In this document: positions 42,733 through 53,871 of the stretch, piece after piece
Layout: every line of letters starts with the position of its first letter
Numbering within the stretch: position 1 is the first letter of the stretch
Assembly: GCA_934047225.1 (NCBI GenBank)
Contig: CAKOHE010000018.1
Location: 372,001-436,000 of the forward strand
Direction of reading: 5' to 3'
Length of the DNA: 64,000 bases
DNA from: Ypsolopha sequella
Taxonomy: Eukaryota; Arthropoda; Insecta; Lepidoptera; Ypsolophidae
Notes under the pieces: model-generated
Told to the model about the DNA's origin: nothing
The model's input: only the letters and a program-made list of their open reading frames with translations
Databases searched by the model: none
Translations under genes and position numbers: made by a program

Positions 42733-43131
42733 TTAAGCTATCGAGAGTAGCTGTTTTATATTAATTGTGATAGATAACTGAGAATATCAGTACCGTTAGC
42801 CATCCATGGTCTTTGGCCCGTATATGCCTCCTGCTTGCACTCACAGCCATCGCTCCATAAGTGCAAGTGAAAGGATAGCAGTGCCACAGAATAAGTGCGG
42901 TCTTTGTAGTATGTAAGTGATTACTTACCATAACATTGCAAGCACTAGATTTATTCATTGATAAGTATTATTAGCTTTTTATAAATAAAATATTCTCGGT
43001 TAAATATAATCTCAAATAACCGTCCTAGAACTTAAGTCACATAATAAAAAAATATTAGAACTTTAAGTTCAATTTAAATATGGCATTTATTTTTCATGGC
43101 CGGCTAAAAAAAAATTGGTCTAGAATGGGTG

Positions 43132-43400
43132 ATGTCCTTTAAAAGATTTACAACAAATCAAATCTTGATCGTTACAAAAAGCTGCGAAATCACTGTATTA
43201 GGATGTGTAAAGATGCCAAGAGACGCCATATCCACCAGTTCATAGATAATTTACAAGCCAGCACAGATTAGGATCGGCAAATCACCTGCTCAAACTGTAA
43301 ATGATTTCATTTCAATGCGCTTAATTAGCACTTTTCTGCAATTCCAGTCTCCCTGAATAACTACACTAAACGTACAATTCCGTCACCGTCGTTGTGCAAT
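43132..43400 (+). pseudogene. CR1-like LINE relic, right part
   Basis: Continues 38760-38880: DVL, stop, KIYNKSNLDRYKKLRNHC then MCKDAKRRHIHQFIDNLQ, and after a frameshift HFSAIPVSLNNYTKRTIP. It matches the linker part of the LINE at 29650-29900 (CKTSKRRYISEQLEL, HFATVTPLSSTYK). Stops and shifts show it is dead. 43401-44732 has no supported feature. Confidence 0.7.
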
Positions 43401-44732
43401 ATGTTTTTTTAATGTCATGTTTTATGTTTTTTATAAATGTAAATTAAGTGTAGTAAACAAAAAAAAACATTAGGGAATTCTCTGCTGCATATTGCAAAGG
43501 TTTTCCAAATTAACTACCTACTCGCCCAGTTAATGAAAGCCAAGAGTCGATCCCAAAATAACATACAATACGACCCAGGGCCCTCAAAAACAAAAATACC
43601 TTTTCGTTGTCAACAACGAATACTTATAACTACTTATTCATATTTGCAAATCGAAATCCAGAAGTGCTACACGAAAAATGGAAGAACATTTTTAACTTAG
43701 TAATTCTTTATTTATTTTGAGACTCAAAGGAACGCCAAAAATGCAATTGGGGTCAAATGACAGACAGGCATAAAGGCTTGCCGAACATGCTAATATTGTT
43801 TCATTCTTTCTATCACATCCCACACTGTTCAAACTTCATGCAGCGGTCATCGGCATACATTTGAGTGTGTATGAATCATGCAAAGACGCACACGTTGGTC
43901 CGGGAGACCTCTCCGTAACAAGTGAATGTTAGCTTACAGAAGATTACAGAAACAATATTTTGTGTTAATTATCCTTTATAGTTCGAGACTGGAAATTGAT
44001 AGAATATGAAAACATAGGTTTCTAATCGTTGTAAAAAAATATGCGAAAACGTCTGGACTAGTCTATTACAGACTTTAAGTAGCAGTATCGCGTTATGGTA
44101 CGGTAGAAGGACTTGTTATTGTATGACATGTGGGGAAAATTATTGGAAATGAGAATAGAAAAAAAGCTGTCAAGCTTTAGAACAAGTAACTGAATATTGA
44201 AGAGAAGACAACTCCAAGAAGGAAGAGGATTCTGTGTGACGACGCCCACGACGACAAAACCTACTCTTTTATGTAATTAATTGATTACAAATGAAGCAAA
44301 ATTAAACGATAATTATATATTTATGTATGTAATATGAGAACATTGTATACACTTATTAGCGGTCAGGTTTACTGTGAAATAATAAAAAAAAACAATTTTA
44401 ACTAAATATAATAAAGGAAAATACAATTTAAAAAATTAATTGATTTGGCTTAACTAATAAATAGTTAAACTTTCAATGTGTTTGGTAACTAATAAATGTG
44501 AGGCATTAAATACAACAGAGTTGTAGAAAAATGCAGAAAAATGCTCAGCGATAAGCATGACAATCAAATTCCTCGATTAGAGCAGTTAATATTTGAGCAT
44601 TTAAAATTACATAGAAATCTAGCGGGTCTCCATTTTTAAGCGCTCATGATTTTATTTTAATAATATATGATGAAAAAAAAAATAAAAATTAATACGATGA
44701 TAGTAATATGAAGCTTTTATTTATGTATTTAC

Positions 44733-44810
44733 CTTTACTCCCGGTATATCCAAAATCTCACTAATTTGTACCTCTTTATTGTGCAAATTGGCAAAATCGC
44801 CATTTCCCGG
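44733..44810 (-). CDS. Host-type exon, minus strand, unidentified
   Basis: 78 nt with acceptor TTCAATTGTAG and donor AAG|GTAAAT on the minus strand; 26 codons, phase 0 both sides: PGNGDFANLHNKEVQISEIL then DIPGVK. Good splice sites and natural composition suggest a real exon. It joins in phase with the exon at 45638. Protein family not recognised. Confidence 0.5.
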
Positions 44811-45637
44811 CTACAATTGAATTCGTGTCAAACAAACAACAAAGAAAAGCTACTAAGCAGTTATTCAGATTTTTACATATTCTGGCAACGGGGTCATACT
44901 TGCTGTATTCAATAGTAACAATCTTTTTGTTATAAGTATAGGAATATTATGTTTTTAAATGCCTTAAAATCTACCCACTATGTTGAAAATGTATATATTT
45001 GACATACAAGCAATCTAAAGACAACACAATGTAGAGAATATTGTGTGGGTACGCACACCATATACTTTACATAATTTTGTTTTATTACAACCAAATTCTT
45101 TTGTCACACCAGTCACTGTATTTTTCAAACCTTATTTCCCGAATCCAAGTGTGGTTTTTAAACTACCTAACAGATATTATACTTTTTAACACTGACGCAT
45201 AATTAAAGAGACCATATAAGTTATCGTTTTGGTGCGTATTTATTGGAAGCGTTTGTAGACAATATTTTGCTCTTTTAAAATAGTTTCCTCGTTATTTTTG
45301 TGCAGCTATTGCCTGTCACAACATAAAATTAAGCTAATTATATTGTATTGTAGCTAGCTGCTTAAATTGAAAGCCTTTTAACGCAAAAGAGAATGAAGGA
45401 AAACAATAACTCGCTATCTATCGCTATTGCAACGCCATCAGCAACAGAGTTCAAAGGCACTGCTAAACTACAGAACATAACCAGTTTTGTAATGCTGATA
45501 GAAATATGGTGTAATATTTTTGTAATTTTTGCATCTCTCCCTGCTAAGCAGGCTCCCGCTTCTTCTTTCACTTCTTTTAAGAATTTTTAATGTCAAGATT
45601 TTGTTGGACTCAATAACAATTTTTTCCACTAGTACAC

Positions 45638-45785
45638 CTTTAGTTCCTCAATCAAAACGCCTGGTAATGCCTCCGAGAAAACACTGGAGGGTACTTCGAC
45701 CAATACGCTGTCAGCCTGCTGTATACTCTCCCACTTGTTATTATGTGCATCGGGCAGCGACCGCGTCAACACGTACCCCCGGTTT
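45638..45785 (-). CDS. Host-type exon, minus strand, acceptor inside a MITE end
   Basis: Minus strand from acceptor TTGGCCTTTCAG to donor CTAAAG|GTGTAC: NRGYVLTRSLPDAHNNKWES then IQQADSVLVEVPSSVFSEAL and PGVLIEELK; 49 codons, leaving in phase 0 and compatible with 44810. The first 11 bases and the acceptor lie in the inverted repeat of the MITE at 45775-46003. A second overlapping frame further left (VEKIVIESNKILTLKI) is also open, so the 3' boundary is uncertain. Function unknown. Confidence 0.4.
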
Positions 45786-46003
45786 CTGAAAGGCCAATCA
45801 ATGTTAACAGTAGATTAAAAAATAATTATCTGCGGATTAAGCCAGAAAAAGTGGGAATTTTACATTGAAATCAAAAATTAACTAAGTTAATTATTGATTC
45901 ATCACTATTCAGACTTCATAATATGCTTTTTGTTCACCGTTATTTGCGGTTAAAGTTTTTTTAATCTACTGTTAACTTTGATTGGCCTTTCAGAAACCGG
46001 GGG
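45775..46003. mobile_element. MITE with CCCCCGGTTTCTGAAAGG ends
   Basis: About 43-bp inverted arms: CCCCCGGTTTCTGAAAGGCC...GTTAACAGTAGATTAAAAAA at the left, its inverse at 45958-46003. Total 229 bp, non-coding. Its left arm overlaps the exon candidate 45638-45785. Confidence 0.75.
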
Positions 46004-47056
46004 TTAGTTAGTTTAATATTTTTAATTTTATTAGTTTATTAGTTTTTTGTTTAGATTTATTCATGTTCTGGATTTTTATTTAAGTTTTTTATAAACCAAG
46101 TTTTAATAATATTTTAATAATTATCCAAACATTATTTTTCTATTTTCAAATACTTATAAGACAGATATTTTAGCTCGATTATGGCAATGGTTAAAACTAA
46201 AACATTATAGTCGTCTCACTCACTCAATTAATTCAGTTCTGCTACAACAGAGGGACTGCAACAAGAGCCGCCGCACGGAAGTGAAAGTGCAGCGGAAGTG
46301 GATTCGCCAGGCGCGAGCTAAACCGAGCCGAGTGTCACGAGGAAAATCTACTGGTTTTCTGTTACTATTCTGTTTGTTTACTGTTTTTATTTCTGGTTAC
46401 TCCGTTTGTAGACAGAGGCTCAAAAATACAGACGTGCAAGGGATATTTAATATTAGGTCTTTACATATGAAATTGCCGTTTTCTATAGAGAATTTAAAGA
46501 AAACTCAATTTTCAGTGCTAACATTTTTGCATTTTTTTTAGGAAAGACAAATCGAAATTATGTAGTTTCTTTTGTGTATGAATGAGACAACATTGAGCTA
46601 ACAGCAACATAATATTAATTTTTTAAAAGTGTCAGCTGTAAAAAATCATTACTAATTTTTTTTCGGTTTACCCGCGATTTTCGATGCACTTGTGTTTTCA
46701 GTTTGCTGTGTCTAAAATTCGATAAAACTCATAAAAAATCTTGTATTTCAGTGCTATCTCAGTTTAATTGTGACGATTACTGCATAATTTACTACTGAAA
46801 GTGAAATCTCGCGTCAATAACTTGTGATTTACAACTTTGTTGCAACTGCCAAAAGTTCAAATTCAAATTCAAATTCAAATAGTTTATTTTGCAAAGCAGG
46901 TATAGATATATACACTTTTTACACGTCAAATTTAATCTAATAAAGAAAATATATGTAATAGAATAATAAATGTACATGAACTAAATTAAAGGTTTATTTA
47001 ATTTATGTAGTTAACCTCTAAGTTATTCAAAGTGCACCAAAAACAAATAAATTAAA

Positions 47057-47782
47057 ATGGTTTCCTGCTTAAAATGCATTAAAGACATTCCAAAAGTGGA
47101 TGAAAAAAACCCCAAAATAATTTGTCACGGCTGTGAAAGGCATATTTGCGTAAAGTGTAGTGGGTTGCTTGCCACGGAGTTGCGGGTGATTGCCTTGCAG
47201 TCACCTACACTTAAATACTTGTGCCCTGATTGTGAACTCGGGGTGCGCCAGCTTCCTGCTCTGCGAAAGAAGATAGATGAATTGGAAATGGACTTAATTA
47301 AGAAAAATCAACAACCCAATGTGAATGTCGAATCTGTCATCGGGGAAATTGAAGAACGGCAGAAGAGAAGCTCTAATGTCATCATGTTTGGGATCCCAGA
47401 GATCTCATTTCCTGATTCAACTATTGAGGAGCGTAAGCAACATGATAAATCAGAGGTGGAGCGTGCATTGTCTAACTTGCCCGATTCTGAATTTCCAGTT
47501 GTAATCATTCGCTTGGGTAAGCTGCAAACTGGCTCTGCCCCCCGTCCTCTGAAAGTGGTGATGAAAAACAAAGAAGCTGCCGTTCACATCCTTAAAAACA
47601 GTAAAAAGCTACGCCCAGGTGTCACCGCCAAAAACGACCTCACTCCATATCAGCGAGAGTACCTTAATAGTCTAAGGTTGGAATTGAGACAAAGGATTGA
47701 GCAAGGTGAGGAAGACATCTCTATCAAGTATGTTAATAACAGACCATCAATAGTACAAATAAATCAAGGCCAAAAAAAGTAG
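47057..47782 (+). CDS. LINE ORF1 protein, PHD-like zinc finger
   Basis: 241 codons from ATG 47057. N-terminal Cys/His cluster (CLKC...CHGCERHICVKC...CPDC, residues 4-60) resembles the PHD-like finger of CR1-type ORF1 proteins. A coiled coil follows (about 68-110), then an RNA-binding-like region (NVIMFGIPE, RLGKLQ...PRPLKVVMKN, about 112-190). It would bind LINE RNA and assemble the RNP. The TAG stop (47780-47782) is followed in the same frame by ORF2, without any other stop between. Confidence 0.8.
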   Translation: MVSCLKCIKDIPKVDEKNPKIICHGCERHICVKCSGLLATELRVIALQSPTLKYLCPDCELGVRQLPALRKKIDELEMDLIKKNQQPNVNVESVIGEIEERQKRSSNVIMFGIPEISFPDSTIEERKQHDKSEVERALSNLPDSEFPVVIIRLGKLQTGSAPRPLKVVMKNKEAAVHILKNSKKLRPGVTAKNDLTPYQREYLNSLRLELRQRIEQGEEDISIKYVNNRPSIVQINQGQKK

Positions 47783-49377
47783 CAAAAGAATGGTCTAACC
47801 GAACTTGCTCTGTTTTATACGAACCTGGCATCGATTATGGCTAAAAGAGATTTGTTGCTATTGGAAATTGATAGGTTGCGACCTACATTTATAGTTATTA
47901 CAGAAACACATTTAAAACCTGAAATATTGGATACATTAGTAGTTATAAAGGGATATACGCTTTATAGACTTGATAGACCACCTGGCCAAAGTGGCAAAGG
48001 TGCTGGAGGAGTAGCTATCTATATAGCCAAGAAACATCAGGATATTCCTATCATATCAAGCTTACATCCTACTCTTAACAATAAAACAAATGTAGAAGCA
48101 TTGTGGTTGAATATTAAATATGGTAAATTTGAAATAGTTATTGGAGGTGTTTATCGCCCTACCCACTATGATCTGAAAGAATGTGATAAGTTGTTAATTG
48201 AAACAATCAAACAGGCTGCTAAAGAGAGTGGAAATTTACTAGTTGCTGGAGATTTTAATCTCCCTGACATTGAATGGCCACTACAGAAACTAGATGGTTA
48301 TAATGCACTTCATGAAAGTTTCATAGAAATGATAACTGAAACTAATCTACATCAGTTGGTGACAGAAATAACAAGAAAGCGAAATAATGAAGAGTCTTTA
48401 CTTGATCTTATTTTATGCAGTGACGAAAGCTTGTGTACTAAAATAATACATTATCCCCAAATAGGTAAAAGTGACCACATGGTCCTTTTTGAGACACTAC
48501 AAATCCAGAATGACCAAATTATCAACATTGTTGAGAGAAAACAAAGAAAAAACTTCTACAGTGCTGATTATGAAATTATAACGTCCTGGCTACTAGATTA
48601 TAATTTAAATTCCATTCACCACCTTCATCCCGATAAGGCGTGGATAGATTTTAAGACTGGCATTCATAAGGTTATAACAGAAAAGGTACCACTTACAAGA
48701 ATAAATAAAAAGAAAAATATTAAAAAACCATGGATTGGACAACAGATAGTAAAACTGACTAGAAAAAAGCTACAGAAATGGAAATTATACCAATTATGTA
48801 AATCAAAACAATCATACGAGGATTATAGGAAACTAAACAATAAAATTATTGCAGAAGTAAGGAAATCCAGAATTAATTTTGAAAGGGGTATTGTAGGAGC
48901 TGGTCCGAAATGCTTTTATGCATACATACGTCAACATCTAAACTCGAAAGTATCCATACCCCCAGCGTTAAGAGATGATCTAACTCAGAGAATAACTACT
49001 GAGAATAAAGAAGTTGCTAATATGTTTGGCAAACAATTTGAAAAGTCCCTTGTGAAAGAACCCCTTAACCAAACTTTACCAAACATTTGCAGTCCTTTTG
49101 TGGCAAACTCACTAGACCAGATTGACTTTACACCTGAAGCCGTAGCAAAGGCATTAAATACCTTTAAAGATGACACAGCAATGGGCCCTGATGGAATACC
49201 GGCAATACTATTGAAAAGATGTAACCATGTGTTATGTGGCCAACTTGCTCACATCATGACCCTGTTATTTAAAGATGGGAAATTACCGCAGGATTGGAAA
49301 GAGGCAATGGTTACTCCTATTTATAAAAAAGGAGATAAGCTCGACCCGGCGCACTATCGACCAATTTGCTTAACATG
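47783..49377 (+). pseudogene. LINE ORF2 endonuclease and RT start, interrupted
   Basis: Open from the codon after ORF1's stop; first ATG at 47837. Apurinic-type endonuclease motifs in order: FYTNLASI (Asn), VITETHL (Glu), GGVAIYI, LVAGDFNLPDIEW, GKSDHMVLF (Asp-His). A linker follows (NKKKNIKKPWIGQQIVKLTR) and the RT N-terminus (GPDGIPAILLK, PIYKKGDKLDPAHYRPICLT). At 49378 the frame enters the BEL element. It cleaves target DNA and primes reverse transcription when intact. The endonuclease part has no stops, so the interruption is not very old. Confidence 0.85.
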
Positions 49378-49593
49378 TATACTGTGCGGGGCAGCCGGGC
49401 TTGCTGGAATAGCAGAGCGTACGACCAACCGCGGGGAGCGTTCTCGTACAGGATGTCGAAGGACGGACGGAGGATAGCTGGGAACTGGCGACAATAAAAC
49501 TGTGCTTCTGTATTTGGTATCCCAGTTGAGATCTGCCAGTATTGCCTCTTGTTGTAGTTAGTAGTAAGAAGGTCGGAATGTGAATGAATGACC

Positions 49594-49595
<2 letters not shown>

Positions 49596-49629
<34 letters not shown>

Positions 49630-51821
49630 GCCCAAGCAAGGCACCCTCCGGAGGTCACGATGGGAGGGAGGTGGAGAATGCTCATAGCATACCAACGTAA
49701 CCGGTTACGTTGGTTATGTGGGACTCACTGAGTGCCTACCCACTAAACTCCACCTAATTTGGTTTGGCCCGTGAGGGTCTTAAAACCTTTATCGGAAGCG
49801 ACCCCCTCTGGGGAAAGGGGGCGCTAGCGGAGCCCTATAGGGGCATCCGCTGGATAAGAACACTAAGTGTTAATTTCTGGGTTGGGAGGAAGAGCTAGGC
49901 TCTGATCGTTTGGTTTGAGCCTTCAGCTCATCGAAGGCTTTCAGAAGGAGATTGAGATGTGCTGAGAGTTTGTCAGGGGGATCGGAGAGAACGTTTCTTG
50001 GTCTTCGAACCTTGTATCGGGATGTAGACGGAGCAGTATAGGAGACTGTCTCGCGTACTAACGGATTGGGGTGTTCTTCAGAAGATTTGAAGAATGTCTC
50101 TCAGAGGGATTTCATGAATTGTTGGAGGGTGGGTAGCTCCAAATCACGATGGAGGTCTGCGTTGCGCACGTACCATGGTGCGTTGGCCGCTCTCCGACAG
50201 AATAAGTTCTATACTATCTGCATTTTATACAGGACTTTGGGGTTCGCATGTGCGAAGACAGGGGAAGCGTACGTTAACACAGGTCGGATGCAGACCTTGT
50301 ATAGTGTTCGCTTGTTCCTGAGAGACATTTTACTGTGCCTGCCTAACATGCTGTTAAGCCGGTACAGATAGAAGCGGGCTCTGCGCGTCACTCTATTGAC
50401 GTGGGGTGCAAAAGTTAATCTCGAGTCCAGAGTGACTCCTAGGTATTTGGCAGTGCTATGCCAAGGGACAGGGGTACCTAGCATTCGGACATTGGGGTTG
50501 TCATGGTGACGGCGTTTGTAGTCAAAGCGAATCGCGGAACTTTTATCTGGGTTCACATCGATGCGCCATCTTTGAAACCATTCTCCAAGGTCATCGATAG
50601 ACTTTTGGAGTTTGGCGAGGATAGTCGGGGGGTTATGTCCTTTGACATAGAGAGCAGTGTCATCTGCGAAGAGTGATAGTTGTACCCCGTTTGTGGGGAC
50701 GGGAATATCGTTTGTGTATAACGAGTAGAGGATAGGGGAGAGAACTGATCCCTGGGGGACTCCAGCCCTTAGGGGGCGTGGAGAGGAGAGCAGCCCTTCA
50801 TGTCTGAAGTGGAATGAGCGATCTTTGAGGTATGATGCCACCATGCGGACAAGACGGTCGGAGAGGCCTGTCTTGTGTAGTTTGAATATGAGGCCTTCAT
50901 GCCAGACTTTGTCGAATGCTTTCGCAACGTCAAAGAAAACAGCGACAGTAGGGTACCGTCTTGGATAGAATCCACTTAGTATGTATTCTACTATACGGTG
51001 GACTTGTTGGGGGCAAGAGTGCTTGGCTCTGAAGCCGAATTGATAGGGGTTGATGATCGGATCTCCATCTGTTGGGAATAAGTGGGTTTTCATGCGTGAA
51101 AGCATAACCCTCTCCAATAGTTTCCCCAATGATTTGAGGAGGCTAATTGGGCGGTGACTGGCTGGGAGGTTGAGTGGTTTTCCTGGTTTGGGTATACCTA
51201 TGACTATGGCTTCTTTCCACGCTTTTGGGAAGTGGCCGAAATTAAAGCAAGCGTTAAATATGAGGGCTAGCAAGGTGAGTACTTGCTGGGGAAGGTGCTT
51301 GAGGGCTTTATTGGAGATCCCGTCCGCGCCTGGCGCTTTCTTGGGTTTTAGGCCTCTGATGAAGAAGTGGATTTCATCTTCGGTCACTGTGATGGGGTCA
51401 GACGTGAGGGGGAGGGAGTTTCGATAGTGATTCTCGTCCTCCACCTCTTTTATGTGGGAGGGGTCAGTTGGTTGGGAGCTGGGAGAGCACTGTGAGGCAA
51501 TGCTATCCGCAAAGCATTCTGCTTTTTCCTCGTCCTCGAAGGCTGTTGAGCCATCGGGGCAGGTCAGAGGGGGAATGTGGGTGATTGCGTCTATCCTGAG
51601 AGCTCTCGCCATTGGATAGAACGCAACGTGTGATGGGGATATCTTTTCCATGAGCTCACTTCTACGGGATTCATTGAGCTCAGAGAGAGCTGACTTAAGT
51701 TTGCGACTCAATTGATTCGCGGTCTGTCTGTATTCTGGGGTGGGATAGATTGCTGCTCTCCTTTGGGCTGCTCTCTTAGCTTTTAGTAGGTTGGAGATTT
51801 CCAGGGGAAGCTGTTGGGGTG
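49596..51821 (-). mobile_element. jockey-type LINE, 5'-truncated
   Basis: Inserted in the left BEL LTR with a 10-bp duplication ATGACCGCTC. The 3' poly(A) tail appears as a T-run at 49597-49627. ORF2 remains open from the truncation at 51821. The 5' endonuclease is missing. Confidence 0.88.
49870..51820 (-). pseudogene. jockey LINE reverse transcriptase, two stops
   Basis: The minus-strand frame runs from the truncation (LEISNLLKAKRAAQRRAA) to TAA at 49870-49872. RT motifs: LKPKKAPGADGISNKALK, SHRPISLLKSLGKLLER, NPYQFGFRAKHSC, VAVFFDVAKAFDKVWH, LRAGVPQGSVLSPILYS, LSLFADDTALY (catalytic FADD near 50660), then a tail NAPWYVRNADLHRDL typical of insect jockey elements. In-frame TAG at 50209-50211 and TGA at 50101-50103 break the C-terminal part. 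Dead copy. Confidence 0.85.
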
Positions 51822-52238
51822 GCTTATGACCGCTCTGGAGCGCGTCTATATTTATACTGTTCGCTCTCTATAGAATTTCCGTATATTTATACTGTGCGAG
51901 TGAATAAGGAAATGTGTGAGCGAGACGGACTGATTTTTATACCCCCTAACGCGGCAATACCTGACAGAGCCCAACTGCACTATTATTTATTTAATCAAAC
52001 CTATTTTATTTACAATTATCGAGAATTACTATGTATTTATATATTCTATATACTATTTTCCTATATATCTAGGTTCATTAAAACACAAGGAAGCAGAAAC
52101 TTTAATCAAATCACATACAGCTATAAAATTGAGATCAGGACACGTCTTACAAAATAATCAACTTATAACAATAAAATAAGCCTACTCTATCCTAGTATAT
52201 ACATATGTAGGTATCTATAGCCGCGCACGGATAGCTCG

Positions 52239-53630
52239 CTATTCTGTCTCGCACATCTCTCCCGCCGTGCAGTGCTCGTCACTGCATTTCCTTGCCCGGG
52301 GTTGCGAGACGACTTCATCTGTAGTTTCTGTAGGCAGGATCACGAGGCGCTTCACTGGCCGACGTAGGACTCCTCCTTTGGTCTTGATGTCTACGAATCG
52401 TACCGTCCCGTCCGGTCCTGGGAATGTTGCTATGACGGCGCCTCGCGGCCACGTGTTGCGAGGCAGGTTGCTGTCCACCACGAGTACTATGTCACCTTCT
52501 GTGACTTGACGTCCTCTTCCTCTAGGCTCCCGCCGGTTTTGAAGCTGTGGCAGGTATTCTCGTAGCCATCTTGCCCAGAATAGATCGGCGAGACGCTGGG
52601 AGGCCCTCCAGTGGGTGCGGCCGATGAGATCCTTGTCGTCGAATGTTCCAGGAGTGGGTACTCGTGCGGAGCCGCCCAGCAGCAGGTGATTCGGTGTCAA
52701 TGCCTCCTCGTCGTCGGGGTGAACGGAGACGTGAGTGAGGGGCCGGCTGTTCACTGTGTACTCGGCTTCTGCTAGCAGGGTGCTCAGGACTTTCTCTGTT
52801 GGATGGCGCTCTTGGAGAACGGCGCCTAGTGCTGCCTTTACAGATCGTACAAGACGCTCCCAGGCCCCAGCCATAAATGGTGAACTCGGCGGTAGGAAGC
52901 GCCATGTTATGGCGCGAGTGGCGGCTTCTGTCTGTGTGGCGTCCAGTGCTGCACGTCGTAGTTCGGCGTCGGCGCCATGAAAATTGGTGCCGTTATCGGA
53001 CCATATCTCTGTCGGGCAGCCTCTTCTGGCTATGAAGCGACGTAGTGCGAGTATTGCTGAGTCCGTCGATAATGAGGCTGCTACTTCGAGATGTACGGCC
53101 CTCATTGTTAGGCACGTAAATAGCGCGACATAGCGCTTATGTCGCTGTCTTCCCACTGTGACGCTGAGCGGGCCAAAATAGTCTATGCCGCAGTATGTGA
53201 AGGCTCGATGATGGTGGGCGAGGCGGCACGAAGGCAGGTCTCCTGTCGGCGGCTCTGTCGGTATTGCTAGTCGGATGCGACATGGCAGGCAGCGTGTTAC
53301 GACTTCTTTGACTGTCTATCGTAGTCGCAGTACCCAGTAGTGTTGTCGGCACTCGTTAACTGTAGTTTCGACGCCTGCGTGCAGTAACTTGCGGTGAATG
53401 TATTCTATCCATAGTTTGGTGGCGCGGTGATTTCCGTCGAGTATAGGCGGACTCTTCTGTCTGTCTGTTACTCCCGCCGCTGCGTCGACGCGCCCCTTCA
53501 GATGTATGACGTCATTGATAAGTACCACCGATAGTAAGCGTAGCCGGCCAGTACTAGATGTCGCTTTTCCTTTTCTCAGTGCGCGTATTTCGTCTTCGAA
53601 GGAGTCTTGCTGTATTGTTCGTACTATCAA
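52239..53630 (-). pseudogene. BEL integrase, in-frame stop
   Basis: C-terminal third of the BEL polyprotein. Zinc-binding HHCC-like region (YIHRKLLHAGVETTVNECRQ, YWVLRLR) then TAG at 53316-53318, then TRCLPC in the same frame. Core: first Asp in CGIDYFGPL, FTCLTMRAVHLE, second Asp in IWSDNGTNFHG, Glu in AGAWERLVRSVK; then the BEL-type C-terminal domain with NHLLLGG and EGDIVLVVDSNLPRNTWPRG. It would insert the cDNA, but the TAG and an upstream frameshift near 53650-53700 separate it from RT. Confidence 0.85.
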
Positions 53631-53871
53631 TTTTTTGGCTTCTTGTAGTAGGTAGGCTTCTATAGGTATAAATTTTCTCTCGTTACTGTTCAGTTCTCAC
53701 TTCTTAGACGTCCGTCGTTTGTTTGTGCTTCGCTCGGTTTTCCCAGTCAGGGTCTTGCTTTTTATTTTTTCTTGTGCGACTGTAGTTTGTTCGCACTTTC
53801 CTTTGTTTGCAGATTTCTATGAATTGCAGTACTCTTGCTGTAGTTCTCAGTAGACGTTCCCATTTTGAAAA

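Larger units (their letters stand above)
38881..43131 (+). mobile_element. ISL2EU-like DDE transposon, 4.25 kb, complete
   Basis: Termini CACCCA...TGGGTG with long imperfect inverted repeats: GACCAATTATTTTTATGCCG at 38910 against its inverse at 43090-43120, and the CGCACTTATGG-CGATGGCTGT-AGTGCAAG block at 39150-39182 against 42840-42880. Target dinucleotide AT is duplicated (38879-38880, 43132-43133). Removal with one AT restores the interrupted LINE reading frame exactly. It encodes one spliced transposase and carries a TTAA-flanked MITE near its right end. No YqaJ-type second gene, present in some ISL2EU elements, is seen. Confidence 0.85.
46230..49382 (+). mobile_element. CR1/Jockey-like two-ORF LINE, left part
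   Basis: Contains ORF1 (47057-47782) and most of ORF2. The 5' UTR start is uncertain; 46230 is the first GC-richer block. An AAATTC tandem lies at 46855-46880. ORF2 is cut at 49382 by a BEL retrotransposon and resumes at 63175. 46004-46229 shows no feature. Confidence 0.7.
49383..52255 (-). repeat. BEL 3' LTR, split by jockey LINE
   Basis: LTR pieces are 49383-49595 and 51832-52255, with ATGACCGCTC repeated at 49586-49595 and 51822-51831 around the LINE. The polypurine tract (minus strand GGCGGGAGAGA) abuts it at 52256-52266, the site that primes plus-strand DNA. Confidence 0.85.

Noticed and set aside
43860..44700. Further exons of the minus-strand gene at 44733-45785
   Set aside because: No open stretch with paired splice sites could be found by eye.
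49597..49627. Transcription terminator or regulatory poly-T
   Set aside because: It is the poly(A) tail of the antisense jockey LINE, directly next to its target duplication.
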